From NCBI GenBank assembly GCA_017854535.1, contig JAFMHL010000004.1:42403-106402 (forward strand): a stretch of 64,000 nt of DNA. Reading direction: 5' to 3'. The stretch is from Nitratireductor sp. Lineage in GTDB: Bacteria; Pseudomonadota; Alphaproteobacteria; Rhizobiales; Rhizobiaceae. The position numbers were made by a program, and so were the translations under genes. Positions 18,108 through 25,825 of the stretch are shown one piece after another. The notes below the pieces were generated by a model that saw only the letters and a list, made by a program, of their open reading frames with translations, was not told the DNA's origin and did not search any database. Numbering within the stretch: position 1 is the stretch's first letter; each line of letters starts with the position of its first letter.

Positions 18108-18398
18108 TTGTCAAAGCGCCTATCCGCCATAGCGACAGTACTCGTTGATGACGATAAAGTTTGTGTAACACGTTTCGATTTTGAGCCAGGGGCTGAAACC
18201 GGATGGCACATTCACGGCCATGACTATGTGGTTACCCCCATTACCCATTGTGATTTTCTGTTGGAAGAGCCGGGAGGCGAGACCAGAAAAGTCTCTATGG
18301 CGCCCGGAGAAGCCTATCGCAGAGCTGTGGGCGTTGAGCATAATGTCATCAATGGCGGGGACAAACCTATGTCTTTTGTAGAAGTTGAATTGAAGTAG
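18108..18398 (+). CDS. Small cupin-domain protein of the pyrimidine cluster
   Basis: A ~96-residue single-domain cupin. The first cupin motif is ETGWHIHGHDYVVTPITHCDF, with metal-ligand type histidines; the second part is APGEAYRRAVGVEHNVINGG. Start chosen at TTG 18108, with GGAG seven bases upstream; an upstream in-frame TTG at 18048 would run across the RutR-like operator. It is the first gene of the operon with the carbamoyl hydrolase, 11 bp ahead of it. Role unknown. Confidence 0.8.
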   Translation: MSKRLSAIATVLVDDDKVCVTRFDFEPGAETGWHIHGHDYVVTPITHCDFLLEEPGGETRKVSMAPGEAYRRAVGVEHNVINGGDKPMSFVEVELK

Positions 18399-18409
18399 GG
18401 AGACGATTA

Positions 18410-19675
18410 ATGGCAGCGCAAAGTTTGGCTCGAGGTGGTGAGAATTTGAAAATCAATGGTGATCGGCTTTGGGATTCGATCCATGAAATTGCCAAGATAG
18501 GTCCTGGCATTGCTGGCGGATCCAATCGTCAAACGGTCACCGACGAAGATGCCGAAGGGCGTGCGCTGTTTAAACAATGGTGTGATGAAGCGGGATGCGT
18601 TATGGGCGTTGATCAGATGGGCACCATGTTCATGACACGGGCCGGCACTGACCCAGATGCCCTGCCCGTCTATGTTGGCTCACATCTTGATACGCAACCA
18701 ACGGGCGGGCGCTATGATGGTGTGCTTGGTGTGTTGGCCGGATTGGAAATTGTTCGGACGCTAAACGATCTCAATATCAAGACGAAACACCCGATTGTGG
18801 TAACCAACTGGACCAATGAAGAAGGCACCCGGTTCGCCCCGGCCATGATGGCGTCTGGCGTGTTTGCAGGAATTTTCACGCAGGAATGGGCCTATGATAA
18901 AAAAGACGCGAAGGGTCTCTCCTTTGGTGACGAGCTAAAGCGCATTGGCTGGATGGGCAAGGAAGAAGTTGGTGCTCGCAAAATGCATGCCTTCTTCGAA
19001 TTGCATATCGAGCAAGGCCCAATTCTGGAGGCTGAAGGAAAAGATATCGGTGTCGTCACCCACGGACAAGGGCTGCGCTGGATTGAAGTTACCGTAACTG
19101 GCAAAGAAAGCCATACAGGTTCAACGCCGATGCCTATGCGCAAAAATGCAGGACGCGGATTGGCGCAGATTACCGAACTGGTTCACACTATCGCCATGGA
19201 CAACGCACCGAACGCGGTTGGCGCTATCGGCCATGTGGATGTCTATCCGAATTCGCGAAACATTATTCCGGGCAAGGTTGTCTTCACCGTTGATTTCCGC
19301 AGCCATGAGATTGATACGCTGACAGGCATGGTCGAGAGGCTAATGGCAGAAGCGCCGAAACTCTGCGCTAATCTTGGCGTTGAATTTTCCGCAGAGATTG
19401 TCGGCCAGTTTGATCCACCCGAATTTGACAAGAACTGCGTCAAGGCAATCCGCGATGCGGCTGAACGGTTGGGATACTCCCATGTGGATATCATTTCCGG
19501 CGCGGGTCATGATGCCTGCTGGGTCAACCGCGTTGCACCAACGGCGATGGTCATGTGTCCATGCGTTGATGGGTTATCACACAATGAGGCGGAAGAAATA
19601 TCCAAGGAATGGTCAACGGCTGGCGCGGAAGTGCTGTTCCATGCGGTAGTTGAGACAGCGGAGATTGTTGGGTGA
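18410..19675 (+). CDS. Zn-dependent amidohydrolase, probable N-carbamoyl-beta-alanine hydrolase
   Basis: A 421-residue M20-family hydrolase (HyuC/AmaB/beta-ureidopropionase group). Metal and substrate motifs: GSHLDTQPTGGRYDGVLGVLAG (~85-106), TNWTNEEGTRFAPAMMASG (~127), FELHIEQGPILEAEG (~195), and GAGHDACWVNRVAPTAMVMCP near 365. It would hydrolyse the carbamoyl product of dihydropyrimidinase to beta-alanine, CO2 and NH3, the third step of the reductive pathway. Context with preTA, dihydropyrimidinase and RutR makes ureidopropionase the most likely activity. Confidence 0.92.
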   Translation: MAAQSLARGGENLKINGDRLWDSIHEIAKIGPGIAGGSNRQTVTDEDAEGRALFKQWCDEAGCVMGVDQMGTMFMTRAGTDPDALPVYVGSHLDTQPTGGRYDGVLGVLAGLEIVRTLNDLNIKTKHPIVVTNWTNEEGTRFAPAMMASGVFAGIFTQEWAYDKKDAKGLSFGDELKRIGWMGKEEVGARKMHAFFELHIEQGPILEAEGKDIGVVTHGQGLRWIEVTVTGKESHTGSTPMPMRKNAGRGLAQITELVHTIAMDNAPNAVGAIGHVDVYPNSRNIIPGKVVFTVDFRSHEIDTLTGMVERLMAEAPKLCANLGVEFSAEIVGQFDPPEFDKNCVKAIRDAAERLGYSHVDIISGAGHDACWVNRVAPTAMVMCPCVDGLSHNEAEEISKEWSTAGAEVLFHAVVETAEIVG

Positions 19676-19938
19676 AAGTATTTCTTAAATCTGAACCATC
19701 ACGTCGCGCATATAAGCGCCCCTACAAAGATGGTCGACCGCCAAAATTTCGTGCGTTTCCGCCAGCCACTAGCCTTCAACCTGAAGAAGAAGCCTTTGAA
19801 ACCGAAGAAGAGCTAGCTTACTTTTTGCAACGCAATCCGATTTGGAAGCCTGTTGTGAAAACGCCTGGAAAACAAGACGGACATGTTAATACTGGCATCA
19901 TTATAGAGGGTAAGATCGACCTAGCAAAGCTTAGGTAG
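19672..19938 (+). CDS. Small hypothetical protein between hydrolase and dihydropyrimidinase
   Basis: Begins at GTG 19672, overlapping the TGA of the preceding gene (GTGA), which suggests translational coupling. The 88-residue product is basic at the N-terminus (SRRAYKRPYKDGRPPKFRAF), then acidic (PEEEAFETEEELAYFLQRNP). No domain recognised; no membrane segment. Tight placement inside the pyrimidine operon, 22 bp before dihydropyrimidinase, supports it being real. Confidence 0.65.
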   Translation: MKVFLKSEPSRRAYKRPYKDGRPPKFRAFPPATSLQPEEEAFETEEELAYFLQRNPIWKPVVKTPGKQDGHVNTGIIIEGKIDLAKLR

Positions 19939-19960
19939 GATAAACTTATTGGAGAAACCT

Positions 19961-21415
19961 ATGACCACAGTCATTAAAAACGGAACCATCGTCACCGCTG
20001 ACTTGACCTACAAAGCTGACGTTAAAGTCGACAAAGGTGTGATTGTCGAAATCGGACCGAACCTAAAAGGTGACAAGGAACTGGATGCAACAGGCTGCTA
20101 TGTGATGCCCGGAGGGATCGACCCCCATACGCATTTGGAAATGCCGTTTATGGGGACCTATTCCAGCGATGATTTTGAAAGTGGAACCCGCGCCGCCCTT
20201 TCCGGTGGCACAACCATGGTTGTCGACTTCGCCTTGCCTGCCCCCGGCCAATCGCTGCTAGAAGCGCTGCAAATGTGGGACAATAAATCGACCCGTGCGA
20301 ATTGTGACTACTCCTTCCATATGGCGATTACCTGGTGGAGCGAGCAGGTTTTCAACGAAATGCAAACCGTCGTGCAAGAGCGCGGTATCAATACGTTCAA
20401 ACATTTCCTCGCCTATAAAGGCGCGCTGATGGTCAATGATGATGAATTATACGCTTCGTTCTCACGTTGTGCCGAACTCGGCGCTATCCCCATGGTACAT
20501 GCGGAAAACGGCGATGTGGTTGCCGAATTGTCTGCCAAGCTTTTAGCCGCTGGAAACAACGGACCTGAAGCCCACGCCTATTCCCGCCCGCCGCAAGTGG
20601 AAGGCGAAGCAACTAATCGTGCGATCATGATTGCGGATATGACAGGCGCACCTCTCTATGTGGTGCATACCTCTTGCGAGGATTCCCACGAAGCAATCCG
20701 CCGCGCCCGCGCTCAAGGAAAGCGGGTCTGGGGTGAGCCGCTCATTCAACATTTGACGCTGGATGAAAGCGAGTATTTCGACAAGGATTGGGATCATGCT
20801 GCGCGGCGCGTGATGAGCCCGCCTTTCCGCAATAAACAACATCAGGATTCGCTGTGGGCAGGGCTTCAGTCGGGTTCATTGTCAGTGGTGGCGACCGATC
20901 ACTGTGCTTTTACCACGGAACAAAAACGTTACGGCGTTGGTGACTTTACCAAAATTCCAAATGGTACGGGCGGACTTGAAGATCGCATGCCGATGTTATG
21001 GACCTATGGCGTTGCTACTGGCCGGATTACCATGAACGAATTTGTGGCTGTCACGTCGACAAACATCGCCAAGATCATGAATATGTATCCGAAAAAGGGC
21101 GCTATTCTGGTTGGAGCAGATGCGGATATCGTTGTCTGGGATCCTGCTAAAGAAAAAACCATCGCTGCCAAAAACCAGCAATCGGCTATCGACTACAACG
21201 TGTTTGAAGGCAAACATGTAAAAGGCCTGCCGCGCTATACGCTATCGCGGGGTCATGTTTCCGTTGTGGACGGCGAAGTGAAAACCGAGGAAGGCCATGG
21301 CAAATTTGTCAAACGTGAGGCTAATGGTTCAGTAAACAAGGCGCTATCGACTTGGAAAGAACTAACCAATCCCCAGCCGATCAAGCGTACAGGTATTCCG
21401 GCAAGTGGAGTTTAA
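19961..21415 (+). CDS. hydA: Dihydropyrimidinase (D-hydantoinase)
   Basis: A ~484-residue amidohydrolase that opens dihydrouracil or dihydrothymine to N-carbamoyl-beta-amino acids, step two of the pathway. Binuclear metal-site motifs: GGIDPHTHLEMPFMG (~57), the carboxylated Lys in TFKHFLAYKGALMVNDDE (~147), MVHAENGDVVAEL (~180), YVVHTSCEDSHEAI (~235) and VVATDHCAFTTEQK (~310). Start at ATG 19961 with GGAGAAA four bases upstream. Confidence 0.95.
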   Translation: MTTVIKNGTIVTADLTYKADVKVDKGVIVEIGPNLKGDKELDATGCYVMPGGIDPHTHLEMPFMGTYSSDDFESGTRAALSGGTTMVVDFALPAPGQSLLEALQMWDNKSTRANCDYSFHMAITWWSEQVFNEMQTVVQERGINTFKHFLAYKGALMVNDDELYASFSRCAELGAIPMVHAENGDVVAELSAKLLAAGNNGPEAHAYSRPPQVEGEATNRAIMIADMTGAPLYVVHTSCEDSHEAIRRARAQGKRVWGEPLIQHLTLDESEYFDKDWDHAARRVMSPPFRNKQHQDSLWAGLQSGSLSVVATDHCAFTTEQKRYGVGDFTKIPNGTGGLEDRMPMLWTYGVATGRITMNEFVAVTSTNIAKIMNMYPKKGAILVGADADIVVWDPAKEKTIAAKNQQSAIDYNVFEGKHVKGLPRYTLSRGHVSVVDGEVKTEEGHGKFVKREANGSVNKALSTWKELTNPQPIKRTGIPASGV

Positions 21416-21420
21416 GAAGA

Positions 21421-21621
21421 ATGAGCCCCCGTTGGATTTTAGGAATTGCGGTAATTATAACTTTGGTGATTGCAGTTGCCGCGAAAGATTTAGCAGCCAG
21501 CTATGTTGCAATAATTTGTGGTGCAATTGTCTATCTGCTGCACACGATAGAATTTAAATTAAACAAATTGCTTACTGAAAATGACATTACTATCTGGGAT
21601 GATGAAATTGCCAAAGATTAA
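21421..21621 (+). CDS. Small A+T-rich membrane protein, 66 aa
   Basis: From ATG 21421 (MSPRWILGIAV) the product has two hydrophobic segments (ILGIAVIITLVIAVA and YVAIICGAIVYLLH) and a charged tail. It lies 5 bp after dihydropyrimidinase and stops exactly where a large palindromic repeat begins. Base composition is visibly richer in A+T than its neighbours. No family recognised. A weak ribosome site (GGAG overlapping the hydA end) makes coupling to hydA likely. Confidence 0.6.
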   Translation: MSPRWILGIAVIITLVIAVAAKDLAASYVAIICGAIVYLLHTIEFKLNKLLTENDITIWDDEIAKD

Positions 21622-21737
21622 CCCCTCTCTGTCTTATCGGGCATCTCCCCCCAAGGGTGGAGATAACTGGTGGCAATATCTCGCGTCAATTAATCTCCAC
21701 CCTTGGGGGGGGATGTCACAAAGTGACAGAGGGGGGT
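21621..21737. repeat. 117-bp palindromic intergenic repeat, rhizobial CCCCTCT...AGAGGGG type
   Basis: The left half (ACCCCTCTCTGTC, then CATCTCCCCCCAAGGGTGG, then AGAT) is mirrored by the right half (ATCTCCACCCTTGGGGGG, then GGATGTC, then GTGACAGAGGGGGGT). Similar palindromes are common between genes in rhizobia-type genomes. It lies between hydA/the small membrane gene and the ABC transporter genes, so its hairpin could lower read-through. Only one copy is in the window. Confidence 0.85.
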
Positions 21738-21777
21738 ATTGCTATCTCCGGTTCACGGCAAACAGAAATTTTACCCC

Positions 21778-22554
21778 ATGACAGTTATCTCCGCCAATAA
21801 ACTCTCCCTCACTTTCGAGACCAATGATGGCCCAGTCCACGCGCTGTCCGAGGTAGACCTCGATATCAAAAAGGGTGAGTTCGTTTCTTTCATCGGGCCG
21901 TCAGGCTGCGGGAAGACGACATTTCTGCGTGTGATTGCTGATCTGGAAAAGCCTACAGGCGGGACAATTTCCGTCAATGGCATGACGCCTGAAGAAGCCA
22001 GAATGAAACGCGCTTATGGCTATGTGTTTCAGGCAGCATCGTTGTTTCCATGGCGGACCATTGAAAAGAACATCTCGCTGCCCTTGGAGATCATGGGCTA
22101 CTCAAGATCGGAACAAGCCGAACGGGTAAATCGCACTCTGGAACTGGTAGAGCTTTCCAATTTTGGCAAGAAATATCCTTGGCAGCTTTCCGGCGGCATG
22201 CAGCAGCGAGCCTCTATTGCCCGCGCTCTCGCCTTTGATGCTGATTTGCTTTTGATGGACGAGCCGTTTGGCGCATTGGATGAAATCGTGCGCGATCACT
22301 TAAACGAGCAATTGATTAAACTGTGGAAGCGGACCAATAAGACAATCTGTTTTGTTACACACTCCATTCCTGAAGCGGTTTATCTTTCCACCAAAATTGT
22401 CGTCATGAGCCCGCGACCGGGTCGTGTGACAGATGTCATAGACTCTACCCTTCCCAATGAACGACCTTTGGAAATCCGCGAAAGTGCGGAATTTCTAAAG
22501 ATCGCTCACCGGGTCCGTGAAGGATTGCGCGCTGGGCATAGCTATGAGGAGTGA
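21778..22554 (+). CDS. ABC importer ATP-binding subunit (NitT/TauT type)
   Basis: A ~258-residue ATPase: Walker A GPSGCGKTTFLRVIA (~41), Q-loop VFQAASLFPW, signature LSGGMQQRASIARALA (~138), Walker B LLLMDEPFGALDE (~158). The NitT/TauT/thiamine-precursor branch is indicated by FPWRTIEKN and by the partner permeases and THI5-like binding protein. Probably imports pyrimidines or related heterocycles, given the cluster. Start ATG 21778; a TTG 39 bp earlier lies in frame, and neither has a strong ribosome site. The 3' end overlaps the permease gene by 11 bp. Confidence 0.9.
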   Translation: MTVISANKLSLTFETNDGPVHALSEVDLDIKKGEFVSFIGPSGCGKTTFLRVIADLEKPTGGTISVNGMTPEEARMKRAYGYVFQAASLFPWRTIEKNISLPLEIMGYSRSEQAERVNRTLELVELSNFGKKYPWQLSGGMQQRASIARALAFDADLLLMDEPFGALDEIVRDHLNEQLIKLWKRTNKTICFVTHSIPEAVYLSTKIVVMSPRPGRVTDVIDSTLPNERPLEIRESAEFLKIAHRVREGLRAGHSYEE

Positions 22555-23854
22555 TTTGCTAAATTCCCTCTCTGCAACTGGCTTGTTAATAGACATTTTA
22601 GGTGCATTGTTAATTGCGCTTGTTGTTCTCAATACTGCCTCCAAATCCATCTTGAGGAATTCCGCCGCCCATATGGGTTACAATTATGACCATTCAATTT
22701 CGCAAATTACCCAAAGAAATGATACGATTTTGGGTATTTGTTTAATCATTGTCGGATTTTCGTTGCAATTTTTAGAGGCACTTGGATACGTAGCAAACTT
22801 TTTTTCAAAGACAATTTTTATTTCAACAATTGTGATTTCAGCTTCCTATTTTTTTCTTCGTCACGCCCTTGCAGCATATCAAATTAACGTTTTAATTCCC
22901 AAACATGGGAGTCCAAAAAAACCTCTGGGATATCCAATTGTTGAGCAAGTTTTCTTTTCAAACGGTCTACGATCAAATTCAGGCAAAACCATCCCGGTCC
23001 TTACCGTCATCGCGGTTATTGTCGCGATTTGGTATGCTTGCGTTGTGTGGATGAATGCACCATTTGAATATGACAAGGCAGAACGCGCCAAGACAGACCC
23101 ACCAAATTTCTCGCAATTGATCAGCAATACCATGGCGCAAGAGCGACCTGTTCTACCGGCGGCCCATCAGGTGTTTGCGGAAATTTGGGATACGACAGTC
23201 AACAAGAAGATCACGTCAAAACGTTCGCTGATCTATCATTCATGGATCACGCTTTCAGCTACTTTGCTTGGCTTCATCATTGGAACGGTGCTTGGCATTT
23301 TGCTGGCCGTTGGCATTGTTCATAACCGCGCTATGGACCGTTCGGTGATGCCTTGGGTTATCGCTTCCCAGACCATCCCTATTCTTGCTGTAGCGCCTAT
23401 GATTATCGTGACGCTGAACGCCGTTGGGCTGACAGGGCTGATCCCCAAAGCGCTCATCTCAACCTATCTTAGCTTCTTCCCAGTTGTTGTTGGCATGGTC
23501 AAAGGATTGCGATCACCGGATAATAGCCAGCTGGATTTGCTCCATACCTGGTATGCTTCAAAACCGCAGATTTTCTGGAAATTGCGCTGGCCGTCTTCCA
23601 TGCCATTTCTGTTTACCTCGCTTAAGGTCGCGGTTGCGATTTCGCTCGTTGGAGCGATTGTTGGCGAATTGCCGACTGGAGCTGTTGCCGGGCTTGGTGC
23701 GCGTTTGTTGGCCGGTTCTTATTATGGGCAAACCATTCAAATCTGGTCCGCGCTGTTTATGGCGGCGGCTCTTGCTGCAGTGCTTGTGATGATTGTCGGC
23801 TTTGCGCACTCCTATGTGTTGAAACGCATGGGCCAAAAAGTGGAGATCTACTAA
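22544..23854 (+). CDS. ABC importer permease with an extra N-terminal membrane domain
   Basis: From ATG 22544, which overlaps the ATPase gene, the product is 436 residues, about 150 longer than related permeases. Residues 1-146 form a separate domain with three hydrophobic segments (LLIDILGALLIALVVLN, TILGICLIIVGFSLQFLEAL, FISTIVISASYFFL) and are encoded by A+T-richer DNA. From residue ~147 (GKTIPVLTVIAVIVAIWY) it becomes a normal BPD_transp_1 permease: TLSATLLGFIIGTVLG, WVIASQTIPILAVAPMIIV and GLRSPDNSQLDLLHTW-type coupling region. No frameshift is evident; the frame is continuous. This is either a natural fusion of a stand-alone membrane protein or a recent insertion joined in frame. Confidence 0.85.
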   Translation: MRSDLLNSLSATGLLIDILGALLIALVVLNTASKSILRNSAAHMGYNYDHSISQITQRNDTILGICLIIVGFSLQFLEALGYVANFFSKTIFISTIVISASYFFLRHALAAYQINVLIPKHGSPKKPLGYPIVEQVFFSNGLRSNSGKTIPVLTVIAVIVAIWYACVVWMNAPFEYDKAERAKTDPPNFSQLISNTMAQERPVLPAAHQVFAEIWDTTVNKKITSKRSLIYHSWITLSATLLGFIIGTVLGILLAVGIVHNRAMDRSVMPWVIASQTIPILAVAPMIIVTLNAVGLTGLIPKALISTYLSFFPVVVGMVKGLRSPDNSQLDLLHTWYASKPQIFWKLRWPSSMPFLFTSLKVAVAISLVGAIVGELPTGAVAGLGARLLAGSYYGQTIQIWSALFMAAALAAVLVMIVGFAHSYVLKRMGQKVEIY

Positions 23855-23855
23855 G

Positions 23856-24719
23856 ATGGGTTGGTTATTGTTCGCCCTCGTTTTCTGGATTGCCGCATGG
23901 GCGTTTAATGAATGGCTTGTGCGTCAAAAACCTTCGAGTGGAACCAACGCCAAGGTTATTAACCTTGCTGTTCCCGTGATGTTTGGTGTGACACTTCTGG
24001 TCATTTGGGAGAGCGTTTGCAGGGGCTTGGATATCCCCTCGATCCTGCTCCCGACGCCTTCCACGATTTGGGAGCGGATACTTAATTCGCTTCCAATCCT
24101 ATGGGCCGACTTTCAGCAAACCTTTCTGAAAGCAGTTATTGCTGGCTATGTGCTTGGTTGTGGCTCAGGGTTCATAGTAGCCCTATTGATCGACCGTTCC
24201 CCGTTCCTTCAACGCGGCCTGTTGCCCCTCGGCAATTTTGTCTCGGCTTTACCGATTATCGGCATAGCGCCTATTATGGTGATGTGGTTCGGTTTCGACT
24301 GGCAATCTAAAGCTGCGGTTGTACTGATCATGACCTTCTTCCCAATGTTGGTAAACACCGTGCAAGGGCTGGCCGCGTCCAATACTATGGAGCGCGATTT
24401 GATGGGCACCTATGCGTCATCATGGTGGCAAACTTTAACAAAATTACGCTTGCCAGCAGCCGCCCCTTTCATATTCAATGCACTAAAGATTAATTCCACT
24501 TTGGCGCTGATTGGCGCGATTGTGGCAGAGTTTTTTGGCACACCCATTGTCGGTATGGGCTTTCGTATTTCTGCTGAAATGGGCAGAATGAATACGGATA
24601 TGGTGTGGGCCACAATTGCGGTGGCGGCCTTGGCTGGCTCCACTTTTTATGGAGTAGTTGCGCTTATAGAACGCGCGGTTACTTTTTGGCATCCGTCCAT
24701 GCGCTCAAGCAGGACATAA
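23856..24719 (+). CDS. ABC importer second permease subunit
   Basis: A 287-residue inner-membrane permease starting 1 bp after the first permease stop. BPD_transp_1 features: IPSILLPTPSTIWERI (~53), VIAGYVLGCGSGFIVALLID (~88), and the EAA-like coupling loop (GLAASNTMERDLMGTYASSW, ~170). It would pair with the upstream permease as a heterodimer and with the downstream binding protein. Confidence 0.92.
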   Translation: MGWLLFALVFWIAAWAFNEWLVRQKPSSGTNAKVINLAVPVMFGVTLLVIWESVCRGLDIPSILLPTPSTIWERILNSLPILWADFQQTFLKAVIAGYVLGCGSGFIVALLIDRSPFLQRGLLPLGNFVSALPIIGIAPIMVMWFGFDWQSKAAVVLIMTFFPMLVNTVQGLAASNTMERDLMGTYASSWWQTLTKLRLPAAAPFIFNALKINSTLALIGAIVAEFFGTPIVGMGFRISAEMGRMNTDMVWATIAVAALAGSTFYGVVALIERAVTFWHPSMRSSRT

Positions 24720-24733
24720 CAGGGAGTATAAAC

Positions 24734-25720
24734 ATGAAGAAACTCACCACACTTCTCTTGGCTGGCGCCTTTTCGCTGGCCGCATTTCAAGCAATGGCAG
24801 CTGACAAGGTGACCCTGCAATTGAAATGGGTAACACAAGCTCAGTTTGCTGGATATTATGTTGCCAAAGACAAAGGTTTCTATGGCGAAGAAAACCTTGA
24901 TGTTGAGATCAAGCCCGGCGGACCAGATGTTGCTCCTCCACAGGTGATTGCTGGTGGCGGCGCGGATGTTGTTCTTGACTGGATGCCATCAGCTTTGGCA
25001 ACACGCGAAAAAGGTGTAGCGCTTGTAAACATCGCACAGCCGTTTAAATCTTCTGGCATGATGCTGACTTGCCGTAAGGATTCAGGCATTGCATCCCCTG
25101 CAGATTTCAAAGGCAAAACCCTTGGCGTCTGGTTTGGCGGTAACGAATATCCTTTCCTGTCATGGATGAGCAAATTGGGTTATTCCACCGATGGCGGCCC
25201 TGATGGGGTTACAGTTTTGAAACAAGGCTTCAATGTCGATCCAATCATCCAAAAACAGGCTGATTGCGTTTCTACCATGACCTATAACGAATATTGGCAG
25301 ATCATTGACGCGGGCCTTACACCTGACGATCTGATCACCTTCAAATATGAAGATGAAGGCGTATCAACGCTCGAAGACGGTATCTATGTTCTTGAGGAGA
25401 GCCTCAAAGACGAAGCTTTCCAGGACAAGATGGTTCGCTTTGTTAGAGCGTCCATGAAAGGCTGGAAATATGCTGAAGCCAATCCTGACGAGGCTGCAGA
25501 TATCGTTCTTGAAAATGATGCATCTGGCGCACAAACAGAAAAACACCAGCGCCGCATGATGGGCGAAATTGCCAAACTGACTGCTGGCTCCAATGGTGCT
25601 CTTAATCCTGCAGATTATGAGCGCACGGTGAAATCATTGTTGGAAGGCGGATCTGATCCAGTTATCACCAAAGCACCTGAAGGCGCTTGGACATCGATGA
25701 TTACAGACAAAGCGCTTTAA
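24734..25720 (+). CDS. ABC importer periplasmic binding protein (NMT1/THI5-like)
   Basis: A ~328-residue protein with signal peptide MKKLTTLLLAGAFSLAAFQAM ending near AMAADK. The mature start KVTLQLKWVTQAQFAGYYVA is typical of NMT1/THI5-like proteins that bind pyrimidine-like ligands (thiamine precursors, riboflavin, pyrimidines). Also YGEENLDVEIKPGGPDVAPPQ and LGVWFGGNEYPFLSW. Start ATG 24734 with AGGGAG ten bases upstream. Last gene of the pyrimidine/ABC operon, followed by a terminator. Ligand inferred from context. Confidence 0.9.
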   Translation: MKKLTTLLLAGAFSLAAFQAMAADKVTLQLKWVTQAQFAGYYVAKDKGFYGEENLDVEIKPGGPDVAPPQVIAGGGADVVLDWMPSALATREKGVALVNIAQPFKSSGMMLTCRKDSGIASPADFKGKTLGVWFGGNEYPFLSWMSKLGYSTDGGPDGVTVLKQGFNVDPIIQKQADCVSTMTYNEYWQIIDAGLTPDDLITFKYEDEGVSTLEDGIYVLEESLKDEAFQDKMVRFVRASMKGWKYAEANPDEAADIVLENDASGAQTEKHQRRMMGEIAKLTAGSNGALNPADYERTVKSLLEGGSDPVITKAPEGAWTSMITDKAL

Positions 25721-25739
25721 GCTTTTAAAGCGAGATTAT

Positions 25740-25775
25740 AAAGGGCAGCCTTGTTTCAGGGCTACCCTTTTCTTT
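25740..25775 (+). terminator. Terminator after the ABC importer operon
   Basis: AAAGGGCAGCC (25740-25750) pairs with GGCTACCCTTT with one mismatch, followed by TCTTTT. Confidence 0.8.
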
Positions 25776-25825
25776 TGGTGGATTACAGTTTAGCAAAACG
25801 AATATTGATAATGGGGAGTCTAAGC

